Below are positions 25,533-34,528 of a DNA stretch of 64,000 nt, piece by piece; within the stretch, counting starts at the first letter, position 1; each line of letters starts with the position of its first letter. The notes under the pieces were generated by a model, which saw nothing but the letters and a program-made list of their open reading frames with translations, searched no databases and was not told the origin of the DNA. This DNA is from Rubrivirga sp. SAORIC476 (GTDB lineage Bacteria; Bacteroidota; Rhodothermia; Rhodothermales; Rubricoccaceae), in contig NZ_MVOI01000003.1 in NCBI RefSeq assembly GCF_002283555.1, forward strand, positions 1,593,417-1,657,416, read 5' to 3'. Made by a program: the position numbers and the translations under genes.

Positions 25533-27215
25533 CTAGCGGAGGCGCGTGACGCGCACGGCGGCAGTGCCCGCCTCGGTCGTGAGGCGGACGAGGTAGAGGC
25601 CCGCCGCGACCGGCCGGCCGGACGCGTCGAGGCCATCCCAGGAGGCGGCCGAGGTGCCCTCGGGCAGATCCAGAGCGAGCGAGCGGACCGTGCGACCGAG
25701 CGTGTCGACCACGTCGAGGCGGGCCGGACCAGGGGTCGACAGGCGGACTGGGAGCGTGACCGCTCCGGCGGTCGGGTTGGGGTGAGGGGCGCCGAGAGTC
25801 GGCGCCAAGACCTCGGGATCGACCACGGCGGCGGCCCCGGCGCGGACGGCGAGGCGCCGCGTCGGCACGTCGGCGAGGGTCTCTATGCGGACGCGCCCGT
25901 CAACGACCTCCAGCACGCGGCCCGTGTCGAGATCCTCCACCACGAGCCCGTCCGGCCAGTCGCCGAGGCGGTCCAGGCGGAGGTCCACGGCGGCCCCGGC
26001 GGGCGGCGTCACCGTGAGCGCCCACGTGGCAGCCTCGCGGGGCTGGAAGTGGCTGATCCAGTCCTCGCCGTCGGCGCGGGCGGCGAGGCGGAGGCTACCG
26101 TCGACCGGCGGCGGCTTGCGGAGGTCGGCCGGCGGACCGTCCAGCGGCGCGTCCGTCCCCTGGAGGCCGAGCGTCACCTCGTCCGTCGACGTGCCCGACA
26201 CGGCCGTGACGCGTAGCGCAGCAGCCCCTGCTCCGGCCCGCGCCTGGACACGCTCTGACAGCGTCCGCTCGGCGACGGGCTGGCTGGGCGACGCACGGAA
26301 CCGCAGCAACCCCGATGGGCCCGGATTGAACACGAAGTAGCCCTCCCACGGCTGGAGCGTCGCCTGCCCCCCGACGAACGAGCCGGTGAAGGCCACCGGG
26401 TCCTCGACCGCGATCGGCCGCCGCACGTCGTCCCAGGAGATCGAGAAGAGGAACGGGTTGCCGATCTGGTTCCAGCCGGTGCGCACCGGAATGGTAACGT
26501 CGGCCGCGAAGATGCCCCCCTTGCCGATGGTCACGCCCGTCGACAGCCCGCGGTCGATGTCGAACGTCCCACCAGAACTCGTGATCAGCCAGTAGCCCGC
26601 GCCGGGGCGGATGCGCTCGAACAGCTCCCCGTCGGGGATCGCATCCCGGTAGTCTTCCACGAGCGGGTCCCAGCGGAGCAGCCGCCACTGTGCCGGGTCG
26701 CCGGTCTCCCCGAAGTCGTCGCCGAAGACGTCGATGGGGGCGTCGCTGCCGAGGACGGCGGGCAGGCCGGAGTTCGCCCCCAGCACGAACGGCACCGACA
26801 CCATCCGGTACTGCCGCCTCGGCAGATCCACGGCCGACGTGATCGCGGGCACCAGCACCGGGACCCGGAACGGGAACGCCTCGGGGTTCTGGAGCGGCTC
26901 GGTGAAGGTCTCGCCGTCGAGCACGTACGACGCGTAGACCTCCAGGCCGGAGGGCGGGATCTCATCGATCACCACGGTCCAGAACGCGTCCCCCTGGTCG
27001 ACCCCCACGAACTCCTGATAGGCCGTCTCCCCGACCGCGCGGACGAAGAGTGAGGCCGACTCGGGGAGCGTTTCGAAGAACTGCGCCGTGACTTCGGCCG
27101 AGAGACCGACGACCGGGATCTGCGGGTCGAGGCGGATCTGGAGGGGAGCCTGCGCCCCGGCCGATGAGGCCAGCGCGACCAGGAGGGCGGCGAGCAGGAG
27201 CGGGCGGAGGGTCAT
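25533..27215 (-). CDS. Secreted protein with T9SS type A sorting domain
   Basis: A 560-residue protein with signal peptide MTLRPLLLAALLVALASSAGAQ, several beta-sandwich-like segments (VTIPVRTGWNQIGNPFLFSISWD) and a C-terminal T9SS sorting domain of about 80 residues (APHPNPTAGAVTLPVRLS to AGLYLVRLTTEAG). The sorting domain should send it across the outer membrane and possibly anchor it to the cell surface. The body carries no catalytic motif I can name. Its ATG overlaps the CsgG-like lipoprotein stop (ATGA). The position between CsgG-like lipoproteins and an outer-membrane barrel makes it part of an envelope operon with the T6SS kinase. Confidence 0.85.
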   Translation of the reverse strand: MTLRPLLLAALLVALASSAGAQAPLQIRLDPQIPVVGLSAEVTAQFFETLPESASLFVRAVGETAYQEFVGVDQGDAFWTVVIDEIPPSGLEVYASYVLDGETFTEPLQNPEAFPFRVPVLVPAITSAVDLPRRQYRMVSVPFVLGANSGLPAVLGSDAPIDVFGDDFGETGDPAQWRLLRWDPLVEDYRDAIPDGELFERIRPGAGYWLITSSGGTFDIDRGLSTGVTIGKGGIFAADVTIPVRTGWNQIGNPFLFSISWDDVRRPIAVEDPVAFTGSFVGGQATLQPWEGYFVFNPGPSGLLRFRASPSQPVAERTLSERVQARAGAGAAALRVTAVSGTSTDEVTLGLQGTDAPLDGPPADLRKPPPVDGSLRLAARADGEDWISHFQPREAATWALTVTPPAGAAVDLRLDRLGDWPDGLVVEDLDTGRVLEVVDGRVRIETLADVPTRRLAVRAGAAAVVDPEVLAPTLGAPHPNPTAGAVTLPVRLSTPGPARLDVVDTLGRTVRSLALDLPEGTSAASWDGLDASGRPVAAGLYLVRLTTEAGTAAVRVTRLR

Positions 27216-28501
27216 GGGCGGTTGCCTCCCGACGGCGGGGTGGGCGGCGGAGGGGGAGGATCCGGGAGCGTGCCGAGGATGCCCGCGTCACTCCCCTCGA
27301 CACCGGGCTCACGTGTCTCGGTGCCCGGGGTGACGTGCCCGCCGAGCGCGGCTCTCAGTTGGTCCGCACGGCGACCGACGAGCGAGGGACCGGCCAGAGG
27401 GACGGGGTCGATGGTGGCCGCCGCCGTGGCGGTCAGCGTGGGCGCGGCGGGGGCCGAGGTCGCGGCGGAGAGCGTAGCAGACGTGCCCCGGCTCCCGGCG
27501 AGCGAGAAGCCGGGGTCACGCTGGAGCGCCTCGCCGTAGAGCCGCCGCGCGCCGAGGAAGTCACCGTCGTCCTCCAGCAGCAGGCCACGGCTGTAGAGCA
27601 GGAATGCAACAAGGTCCGTAGTCGGCGCCTGGAGGAGCCGTACCGAGTCCGCCGCGGCGACGGTCACGCCGAGCGAGGACAGCACACCGAGTGTGATCGT
27701 CTTCTGGATCTGGAACAGGTCGGCCACGCCGCCCTCGGTGGTCTCCACGTCGCGCAGCGACCCCTCCCAGAGCGCGGACTCGATGCGGAGCGACTCGCCC
27801 TGCACGTCCACCTCACCGCCGACCAGCTTGTCGGCCCGGAGCAGCATCCCCATGCGCGGGGCGGTGGCCGGGTTGAGAATGCCGTCGCGGGCGAGGTTGT
27901 ACTCGGCCAGGAGCGCCTGCAGCCGCGCCCGCTCGACGACGGTCAGCGAGCCGACCGAGGCGAGGTCGATGGCGAGGACCTCGGCGAGGCCGCGCCCGAG
28001 GGCGGCGTACTCGGCATTGTCGCCGCGGTACGCGAACGGCAGCACGCCGACGGCGCCCGTCCCGGCGGCCGTGGTGACCGAGTCCTCGACGGTGAGCGCC
28101 GTCGCGAACTCGCGCTGGAGGCGCGCGCGGACGAGCCCGTCCAGGCGGCCCCGCAGCGAGTCGCGGTAGACGTCTCCGGCGGCGACCGAGAGGTAGCGCG
28201 CGTAGGCGTCCTCCGCCTCGGCGGTCTGGCCGAGGGCCTCGTGGACGAGGCCTGTGAAGTAGAGCGTCTGGCCGTCGCGCGGCGCGAGCGCGAGCGCCCG
28301 CTCGAAGGCGCCGAGCGCAGGCCCGTACGCTTCCTCGACGGCCAGCAACGCGCCGAGGTCGCGGAGCGCCTCGATGTCGCCGGGGTTTTCGAGCACGCGC
28401 GTTTCCAGGTCGGCGCGGGTCGGCACGACACCGACGGTGGGCCCGGCGCAGGCCGCCAGCCCGAGGGCCAGCCCGAGGAGGCCAGGGACGAGACGGGTCA
28501 C
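27212..28501 (-). CDS. CsgG-like lipoprotein with tetratricopeptide repeats
   Basis: A 429-residue lipoprotein (GTG start; LLGLALGLAACAG lipobox). Residues about 30-110 hold TPR-like helices (LETRVLENPGDIEALRDLGALLA, AFERALALAPRDGQTLYFTGLVHEALGQ). Residues about 150-290 form a CsgG/FlgT-type domain (GVLPFAYRGDNAEYAALGRGLAEVLAIDL, then LTVVERARLQALLAEYNL, ADKLVGGEVDV). The C-terminus is Pro-rich. CsgG-like proteins form or regulate outer-membrane secretion pores. It is the second of two related lipoproteins downstream of the PpkA-type kinase, separated by 40 nt, and overlaps the T9SS gene. Confidence 0.78.
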   Translation of the reverse strand: MTRLVPGLLGLALGLAACAGPTVGVVPTRADLETRVLENPGDIEALRDLGALLAVEEAYGPALGAFERALALAPRDGQTLYFTGLVHEALGQTAEAEDAYARYLSVAAGDVYRDSLRGRLDGLVRARLQREFATALTVEDSVTTAAGTGAVGVLPFAYRGDNAEYAALGRGLAEVLAIDLASVGSLTVVERARLQALLAEYNLARDGILNPATAPRMGMLLRADKLVGGEVDVQGESLRIESALWEGSLRDVETTEGGVADLFQIQKTITLGVLSSLGVTVAAADSVRLLQAPTTDLVAFLLYSRGLLLEDDGDFLGARRLYGEALQRDPGFSLAGSRGTSATLSAATSAPAAPTLTATAAATIDPVPLAGPSLVGRRADQLRAALGGHVTPGTETREPGVEGSDAGILGTLPDPPPPPPTPPSGGNRP

Positions 28502-28541
28502 AGAGCGAGGGGGCGTGGGGGGCGGACGTGCGGCGTGACGG

Positions 28542-29669
28542 TCATCGGGAGTTGGCGGCGACGAGGGGCACGACGCCCTCGTCCATGCGGAGTTGGGCGG
28601 GCTCGTAGTCCGGGTCCAGCGAGAGCGCCAGCTGGTACTGCTCCAGCGCGGCGCCGTAGTCCTCGGTCTCTTCCAGGGCCAGCCCGCGAGCGTAGGCGAT
28701 CACGGCGTCGAGCGACTCGGCGGCCTGCGAGGTCGGCGCGGCGGGCAGGCGGGCGTCCACCGCCTCGGCGACGAGTTCGCTGAGGCACGACACGAGCGCG
28801 TCGAACTGGTCGGCACGGCCCTCAACGCGCTCGCCCATCAGGATGCGGCCGGTCTCGACGTCCACGACCCGAGCCGTCAGGAGCATGTTCTCCCCGGACT
28901 TGATGTAGGTCCCGAACACGACCTGGTCGGCGCCGAGGAGGCGGCCCGCCTCCCGGCCCGCAGCCTCGCCGGTCCCCAGCGACTGCTCGTCGAGGAGCCA
29001 CTGCAGGCGGACGCGCTCGACCAGTTCCAGCTCGGTGGCGCCCCGCATCCGGTCGATCATGAGCGACGCGAAGCCGAGGCGGAGCGGGTCGACCTGCGCG
29101 TGATCGGTGATGGAGCCGTTCGTGAAGTCGGCGATGGCCAGCGTCCGCGCGCGATCCGTGCGGACGGCGTACGAGCCATCGGTATGGCGGCGAACCTCGT
29201 AGAAGGTCTCCAGCAAGGCCAGCGGCTCCACGTCCGGGTTCAGACGGACGACCGGGGGCTCGGTCTCGACAAGCCGCCGCAGCGCGTCGCCCGCCCCGGC
29301 GCGGTCGCCCATCGCGAGCCGCGTCCGCCCCAGCATCCGCAGCGCGACGCGACGCACCGGGTCGCCCGCGGATCCGGCGACGGCGTCGAACTGGCTCGCC
29401 GCGGCCTCAAAGTCGGCGCCGCTGTACGCGACCATGGCGGCGTCGAGGGCCGCGCTCTGGCCGCGCACGTCGGAGTAGTTGGGCTCGACGGACGGCGGAT
29501 CGGGTGCCGGCGGCGGAGCCTGCGCGGTCGTCGTCGTGCGCGGCGCGTCACACGCCGCGATTCCGGCGGACGAGCCGGACATCGAGGAGGTGGCGCCGGA
29601 GCCGCCGCAGCCGGCCAGCACGAAGCCAGCGAGCGCGAGGGCCGAGAGGAAAGCCGGGAAGCGTGTCAT
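28542..29669 (-). CDS. CsgG-like lipoprotein, first of the pair
   Basis: A 375-residue lipoprotein (LALAGFVLAGCGGSG lipobox) with an N-terminal Ser/Pro-rich linker, a helical repeat region (FEAASQFDAVAGSAGDPVRRVALRMLGRTRL), a CsgG-like beta-alpha domain (LAIADFTNGSITDHAQVDPLRLGFASLMIDRM, VERVRLQWLLDEQSL, RLLGADQVVFGTYI) and a C-terminal TPR. It shares layout and the ERxRLQ segment with the following lipoprotein, so the two look like a diverged duplication. It lies 13 nt after the kinase stop in one operon. Predicted outer-membrane lipoprotein; function inferred. Confidence 0.78.
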   Translation of the reverse strand: MTRFPAFLSALALAGFVLAGCGGSGATSSMSGSSAGIAACDAPRTTTTAQAPPPAPDPPSVEPNYSDVRGQSAALDAAMVAYSGADFEAAASQFDAVAGSAGDPVRRVALRMLGRTRLAMGDRAGAGDALRRLVETEPPVVRLNPDVEPLALLETFYEVRRHTDGSYAVRTDRARTLAIADFTNGSITDHAQVDPLRLGFASLMIDRMRGATELELVERVRLQWLLDEQSLGTGEAAGREAGRLLGADQVVFGTYIKSGENMLLTARVVDVETGRILMGERVEGRADQFDALVSCLSELVAEAVDARLPAAPTSQAAESLDAVIAYARGLALEETEDYGAALEQYQLALSLDPDYEPAQLRMDEGVVPLVAANSR

Positions 29670-29682
29670 GCGAACGGAGTGC

Positions 29683-31707
29683 TTAGTTGGCCGACCGGAT
29701 CTCGAAGGCGAGAGGCACCGGCGGCAGGGGGTCTGGCGAGAAGCGCGGCGGCACGTCGACGGTCATCATGTCCTGACCCACGACCTCGTAGCCGCGGCGG
29801 CGGACGATGATGGTGTGGCGCCCGACGGGCAGCGTCACCTGCGTCGGCGTCTGGGCTCCCGGCTGGCCGTCCACCACGACGGTCATCCAGGCGCCCTCTG
29901 CGCCGGTGGTGGTCACGCGGACGACCCGAGACGGCGCGTAGCACCGGACGGCCGACCGCTGGCCGGCGGTCACGGTCACGCGCGTCGTTTCAGAGAGCGG
30001 GCCCGCCTGACAGCGGGCGGTGTAGGTGCCGGGACTCATCTCCCGGCTCCCCCCTGACATACTGGAACCGTCGAGGGAAAGCGTCACCCCGGCGTCCATC
30101 GTCACATCGACGGTCCCCATGCGCGCGGGCGCGGGGCCGGTGCTCTGCAGGGGAGGGGACGGCTGCTGGACCTGTGGCGGAGGCTGCGATTGCGTCTGCT
30201 GCGGCATCGGCTGCGCGATGGGGCCAGACTGGGCGACGGGAGTGTCGGTGGGCGGCGGCGGCGCCGTTCCGGCCTGCACCGCGACGGTCTGCGGCGGGGG
30301 GGGCGCGGGATCGAACGTGGGCAACACATCGACGGTGAGCGTCGTGTCGAGGCGCGTCGAGATGACGCGGAGCGTGTGGTGGCCCGTCCCGAGCGACAGC
30401 CGCGTCGGCAGGGGCACCGCCTGGGTGCCGTCCACGAGCACCGAGGCGGGCTCGGCCGTGCCGTCCCAGAACGCCGACACGTCGACGGCCTGGTCGGGCG
30501 TCGCGCAGGCGACCCGCCGCTCGGCGCCGCGACCCACCTCCACCTCGGTCGTCGCCGAGGCGCCGTGGGCCACGCACAGGACCTCGTGCGTGCCGGGGCT
30601 CACGTCGACCTCGCCGGCGACCGGCTCCCCATCAAGGAAGTAGGTGACCTCGGCGAGAGGGACGAGGGTGAGCGTGGAGGTCCGCGTCAGCCACCAGCCG
30701 AGGGCCAGCAGCGCCAGCACGCCGGCCGCGATCCCACTGAGGATGGCGGGCGACGGGCGACGGCCCGAAGCGGGCGAGGTCGGGGCCGTGTCGGGGGCCT
30801 GCCTCGGGGGCGGGACGACCGGTGGCGGCGGGGGCGGCATCCGGGTCCGCGTCGGCGCGGCGTCGTCGCCGACGCCCGCGAGCGCCTCGCGCATCTCCGC
30901 CGCGGAGGCATAGCGCCGGTCGGGATCCTTTTCGAGCGCCCGCATGAGCGCCGTCGCCACCTCAGGCGGCACACGGTCGTCGAACGCGGTCGGCGCCGGA
31001 AACTCGTCCTCCACGATGGCGCGCATCATGGTGAAGTCGCCCCCGTCGCGGTCGAACGGGAGGCGCCCGACGAGCGCCTCGTAGGCCGTCAGGCCCAGCG
31101 AGAAGAGGTCGCTGCGGTGGTCCAGCGTCGGCAGCGAGCGGACCTGCTCGGGCGACATATAGGCCAGCGTCCCCGCCACGGCCTGCGTCCGCGTCGCGTC
31201 ACCGTCGGACTGGAGGCGGGCGAGGCCGAAGTCGGTCAGCTTGACCGTGTCGTCGGTGGTCAGGAGCACGTTGCGCGGCTTGATGTCGCGGTGCACCACG
31301 CCGACCGTGTGGGCGGCCTCCAGTCCGAGCAGCATCTGCCGAAGCAGCGGCCAAAGCGTGGCCCACGGCATCGGCCCGTCGGCCATCCGGTCGTGGAGGC
31401 TGCCGCCGTCGACGTACTCCATCACGATGAACAGCCCGTGCTCGGTCTCACGCAGCGCCATCACGCGCACGATGTGGGGGCTGGCCACGCGCGCCATCGC
31501 CCGCGCCTCCGTCCGGAAGCGGCGGACGAACGAGGCATCGGTCGTCATCCCGGCCGTGATCGACTTCAGCGCGACCGGGATGCCGAGCGCGGTGTCCTCG
31601 GCTCGGTACACCACGCCCATGCCGCCGCGCCCGAGCACGCCCTGGATGTGGTACTCGCCCACGCGGGCGCCGATCAGCGGGTCGGAGGGAGGAGAGGCGG
31701 CGCTCAT
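29683..31707 (-). CDS. ppkA: PpkA-type serine/threonine kinase with PEGA repeats
   Basis: A 674-residue membrane-spanning kinase. Residues 12-275 form an intact protein kinase: GRGGMGVVY loop, Lys48, HRD Asp141 in VVHRDIKPRNV, Asn146, DFG Asp159 and the MSPEQ activation-segment end. After a Pro-rich linker a transmembrane helix lies at about 321-340. The periplasmic part has about four PEGA-like repeats (last one WMTVVVDGQPGAQTPTQVTLPVGRH, GYE). It is predicted to phosphorylate FHA-bound T6SS partners and start secretion. Upstream are a PP2C phosphatase, an FHA protein and a sheath paralogue; downstream are CsgG-like lipoproteins. ATG start and gene order support ppkA. Confidence 0.85.
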   Translation of the reverse strand: MSAASPPSDPLIGARVGEYHIQGVLGRGGMGVVYRAEDTALGIPVALKSITAGMTTDASFVRRFRTEARAMARVASPHIVRVMALRETEHGLFIVMEYVDGGSLHDRMADGPMPWATLWPLLRQMLLGLEAAHTVGVVHRDIKPRNVLLTTDDTVKLTDFGLARLQSDGDATRTQAVAGTLAYMSPEQVRSLPTLDHRSDLFSLGLTAYEALVGRLPFDRDGGDFTMMRAIVEDEFPAPTAFDDRVPPEVATALMRALEKDPDRRYASAAEMREALAGVGDDAAPTRTRMPPPPPPVVPPPRQAPDTAPTSPASGRRPSPAILSGIAAGVLALLALGWWLTRTSTLTLVPLAEVTYFLDGEPVAGEVDVSPGTHEVLCVAHGASATTEVEVGRGAERRVACATPDQAVDVSAFWDGTAEPASVLVDGTQAVPLPTRLSLGTGHHTLRVISTRLDTTLTVDVLPTFDPAPPPPQTVAVQAGTAPPPPTDTPVAQSGPIAQPMPQQTQSQPPPQVQQPSPPLQSTGPAPARMGTVDVTMDAGVTLSLDGSSMSGGSREMSPGTYTARCQAGPLSETTRVTVTAGQRSAVRCYAPSRVVRVTTTGAEGAWMTVVVDGQPGAQTPTQVTLPVGRHTIIVRRRGYEVVGQDMMTVDVPPRFSPDPLPPVPLAFEIRSAN

Positions 31708-31789
31708 GCAGTCACGGAGTTGAAAGGGCCGGAGAGAGTGGACAGGACGGAGGAGAAGGCGCTTTCCTTCATCCCTGTCGATCTGCCGA

Positions 31790-31812
31790 GTCGCTCACCG
31801 AGGCGGAGCGAC
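31790..31812. terminator. Hairpin between the PP2C and kinase genes
   Basis: GTCGCTC and GAGCGAC form a 7-bp stem around the nine-base loop ACCGAGGCG, 34 nt after the PP2C stop and inside the 138-nt gap before the kinase. No U-tract follows on the minus strand. It may attenuate rather than stop transcription. Confidence 0.35.
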
Positions 31813-31845
31813 TGGGGCGGGGGAGGGCGGGCGCCGACACGGCCA

Positions 31846-32658
31846 TCACGGCGCCACCTGGACCACGACTGCCGTCGCGTTGTCGCGGCTGCCGAGGGTG
31901 CTGGCGAGGGTGACCAGCCAGTCGGCGGCCTCCTGCGGCGAGTAGCGGTGGACGGAGCGCACGATCTCGTCGGCGGAGACCGGGGCGAGGCCGTCGGAGC
32001 AGAGCACGAACCGGTCGCCCGCGCGGAGCGCCCCGGCGCGGACCACGTCCACCTCGACGTGCTCGCGGATGCCGATGGCGCGCGTCAGGTGGTGGGCGCG
32101 CGTGCGCGCGATCTCCGCCAGCGAGGGATCGTGGCGGGCGGCCTCGCCGAGCGTGTGGTCGGTCGTCATCTGGACGATCTCCTCGCCCCGAACGCGGTAC
32201 GCGCGGCTGTCGCCGACGTGGCCGAGGTAGGCCTGCCCGTCGGCGACGAGCAGGAGCGTGCAGGTGGTGCCCATCTGGCGGACGTACGAGCCCGCGTTGG
32301 CGCGCGCCCAGACGGCGTCGTTGGCGGCCGTGATCGCAGCCTGCATCAGCGCGAGGCGGTCCGGCTGGGACCGGAAGCCCGGCCCGAAGGCGCCCATCAT
32401 GGCGTCCACGGCGACGTTGCTGGCCTCGGCGCCCGCCTCGTGGCCGCCCATCCCGTCGGCGACGGCGAACACGGCGGGCTGCGGGACCACCCGGCCCACC
32501 ACGTCGCCCGAGGCGATGGCGATGGCCGGCAGCACGCCAAAGGCGTCCTGGTTCTCGCTGCGGACGGCCCCCACGTCGGTCCGCGCCCCGGCGGCGATGC
32601 GGAGCGTCTGGGCGACGGCGGGGGATGGGGCGGGGGCGGAGCGGGGAAGAGGATCCAC
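31846..32658 (-). CDS. pppA: PP2C-type phosphatase of the T6SS switch
   Basis: A 270-residue PPM/PP2C phosphatase with all metal-site motifs: ARTDVGAVRSENQDAFGV, VFAVADGMGGHEAGAEAS, VLCSDGLAPV and LGSRDNATAVVV. It should reverse the Thr phosphorylation made by the PpkA-type kinase encoded next to it, as PppA does in Pseudomonas T6SS. Cytoplasmic, no membrane segment. GTG start 25 nt after the FHA-transglycosylase stop. Because nothing links it to other phosphoproteins, the T6SS assignment rests on position. Confidence 0.88.
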   Translation of the reverse strand: MDPLPRSAPAPSPAVAQTLRIAAGARTDVGAVRSENQDAFGVLPAIAIASGDVVGRVVPQPAVFAVADGMGGHEAGAEASNVAVDAMMGAFGPGFRSQPDRLALMQAAITAANDAVWARANAGSYVRQMGTTCTLLLVADGQAYLGHVGDSRAYRVRGEEIVQMTTDHTLGEAARHDPSLAEIARTRAHHLTRAIGIREHVEVDVVRAGALRAGDRFVLCSDGLAPVSADEIVRSVHRYSPQEAADWLVTLASTLGSRDNATAVVVQVAP

Positions 32659-32683
32659 GGAACCGATGGGTGGGGTCGGGGGA

Positions 32684-34528
32684 CTAGTCGCCGGGCGCCG
32701 GGGCGCTCTCGGAGCGGCGCTGCTGGAGCGCGCCGGTGCCGAAGCGCACCGTGCGGCCCGAGGTCGGGCCGGTCTCGGGCGCGATGCCGCCGCGCCCGCC
32801 TGCCAGCGCGACCTGCACCGGCGGGTCCATGTCGATGCCGAACATCCGTGGATTCTGGCCGATCACGGCCGCCGCGAAGATGTTCAGCACGTAGTCCTTG
32901 GTCTCGGCAGGCATCCGGCTGCGGTACTCGGTCAGGAAGCGCCAGTAGGTCCGGTGCGCGGGGTCGTTGGCGATGCCCCGCATGTGGTTCTTGATGCGCC
33001 CCTCGCCCCAGTTGTAGGACGCGCAGACGAGCAGCCCGCTGGCCTGCGCGAGGTGGGAGTAGATGTCGTGCAGGTAGCGCGCCGCGGCGTCGGCGGCGAG
33101 GCCGAAGTCGTGGCGTTCGTCGAGCGGGTCGTACTGGCTGGTGGCCACCAGCGGCCCGGGCTCCAGGCCGTACCGGCGCCCAGTCTCCGGGATGAACTGC
33201 CAGGCGCCCTTCGCATGCCCGTAGCGCGTCCACGGCCCCACGGCGCGCGTGTCGAAGTTGCTCTCCTGCAGCGACAGGTAGAAGAACTCGGTCGGCATGC
33301 CGTGGCGGCGCAGCGCGTTGACCGCCTGCACGTCGAAGCCGTTGACCTGGGCGTGGCGGACGGCCTGCTGAAAGCGCCCACTCCGCTTCCACTTGTTGAC
33401 GTACACCTGGACCTCGTCCACGAACGCGTCCGGGATGGTCAGCTCGCTTTCCCCGAACGCCCGAGCGACGCGATAGATGGCTTCCTCTTCGGAGGAGAGT
33501 CCGTCGTACACCCCCAGGCGACGGACGAACTGGTCGTAGCGGGATGCCGTCCGGCGGCGGGCCTCGCGGGCACGCTCCAGGTCCACGGTCAGGCTGTCTG
33601 CGTTCTCCGGGTCCGCCTCGATCTGCGCCTGGACCCGCTGGACCTCGTTCGCCACCGCGATCTCGTAGGTGCGGAGTTCGTAGAACAGTTCCTGCGCCTC
33701 GGCCCGCAGCTGGTTGATGCGGTACTGGAGGTAGCCCGCGTAGCCGATCGCGAGCACACTTACGGCCAGCACGCCGATCACGATGGTCTGGTACCGCGAC
33801 CGCTCCTTCTTCTGGACAGTCGCCTGCGCCTGCTGGAGGTCGTCGTAGGCTCTGCGGATGAAGCGCGTCCGCTCGCCGATGTTCTCGTCGTCCTCGTCAC
33901 CGCCGAAGTAGTGCTCGACGACGGCGTCGTAGGAGAGCGCGTCGGTAGAAGGGCCGCCTCCGGCGGCTGCGGATGGGCCGTCGGCGGCACTGTCCCCTGA
34001 GGGGGACGACGGGGCCTCCGGCTCCGAGGGGGGCGAGGCGATCTCCCCCAGGTCGGGCACCGGCGGGTCGACCCGCGGTGAGGCGACGGGTGGCAGTGCC
34101 TCCACCGCTTCGGGCGACGGACGGAAGGGGTCGTCTAGGTCGGGCGCCTCGACCTCCCCAGGCGCAGGCGGCGCCTCGGCGACGGGTGCCCCCACCGTCT
34201 CGCCCGTCGAGGCGGACGGGGTGAACCGGAGGACAGGCCCCCCCTCTCCCACCTGCACCTCCTGCGCCGCTGTCACATGGACCCGCGCGACCCGCTCGCC
34301 GTCGACCAGGGTGCCGTTGGCGCTGCCCAGGTCCGTGATCCACCACCCGTCGTCGGCAGGGGCGATCTCCAGATGACGGCGGCTCACACGCGCCTCCTCG
34401 GGCAGCGCCACGTCGCAGGAGGCGTCGCGGCCGAGCGTGAACGGTCGGTCGAACGTCCACACCTGCCCCCCCGCCTCGACGCGAAGCGGGGCCGACGCGA
34501 CCGACGGGCCGGGGGGATCAGCCGCCAT
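32684..34528 (-). CDS. FHA domain - transmembrane - lytic transglycosylase fusion
   Basis: A 614-residue protein of unusual design. Residues about 10-100 are an FHA phosphothreonine-binding domain (GRD at 33, SRRH at 49-52, NGT at 71-73). A Pro/Ser-rich linker leads to one transmembrane helix at 247-268 (IVIGVLAVSVLAIGYAGYL), then a coiled region, then a lytic transglycosylase domain from about 410 with the catalytic glutamate Glu422 in LSLQESNFDTRAVG and later GAWQFIPETG and ASYNWGEGRIKNHM. It thus reads phosphothreonine in the cytoplasm and cuts peptidoglycan in the periplasm. ATG start overlaps the upstream gene by 11 nt. T6SS role inferred from context. Confidence 0.85.
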   Translation of the reverse strand: MAADPPGPSVASAPLRVEAGGQVWTFDRPFTLGRDASCDVALPEEARVSRRHLEIAPADDGWWITDLGSANGTLVDGERVARVHVTAAQEVQVGEGGPVLRFTPSASTGETVGAPVAEAPPAPGEVEAPDLDDPFRPSPEAVEALPPVASPRVDPPVPDLGEIASPPSEPEAPSSPSGDSAADGPSAAAGGGPSTDALSYDAVVEHYFGGDEDDENIGERTRFIRRAYDDLQQAQATVQKKERSRYQTIVIGVLAVSVLAIGYAGYLQYRINQLRAEAQELFYELRTYEIAVANEVQRVQAQIEADPENADSLTVDLERAREARRRTASRYDQFVRRLGVYDGLSSEEEAIYRVARAFGESELTIPDAFVDEVQVYVNKWKRSGRFQQAVRHAQVNGFDVQAVNALRRHGMPTEFFYLSLQESNFDTRAVGPWTRYGHAKGAWQFIPETGRRYGLEPGPLVATSQYDPLDERHDFGLAADAAARYLHDIYSHLAQASGLLVCASYNWGEGRIKNHMRGIANDPAHRTYWRFLTEYRSRMPAETKDYVLNIFAAAVIGQNPRMFGIDMDPPVQVALAGGRGGIAPETGPTSGRTVRFGTGALQQRRSESAPAPGD

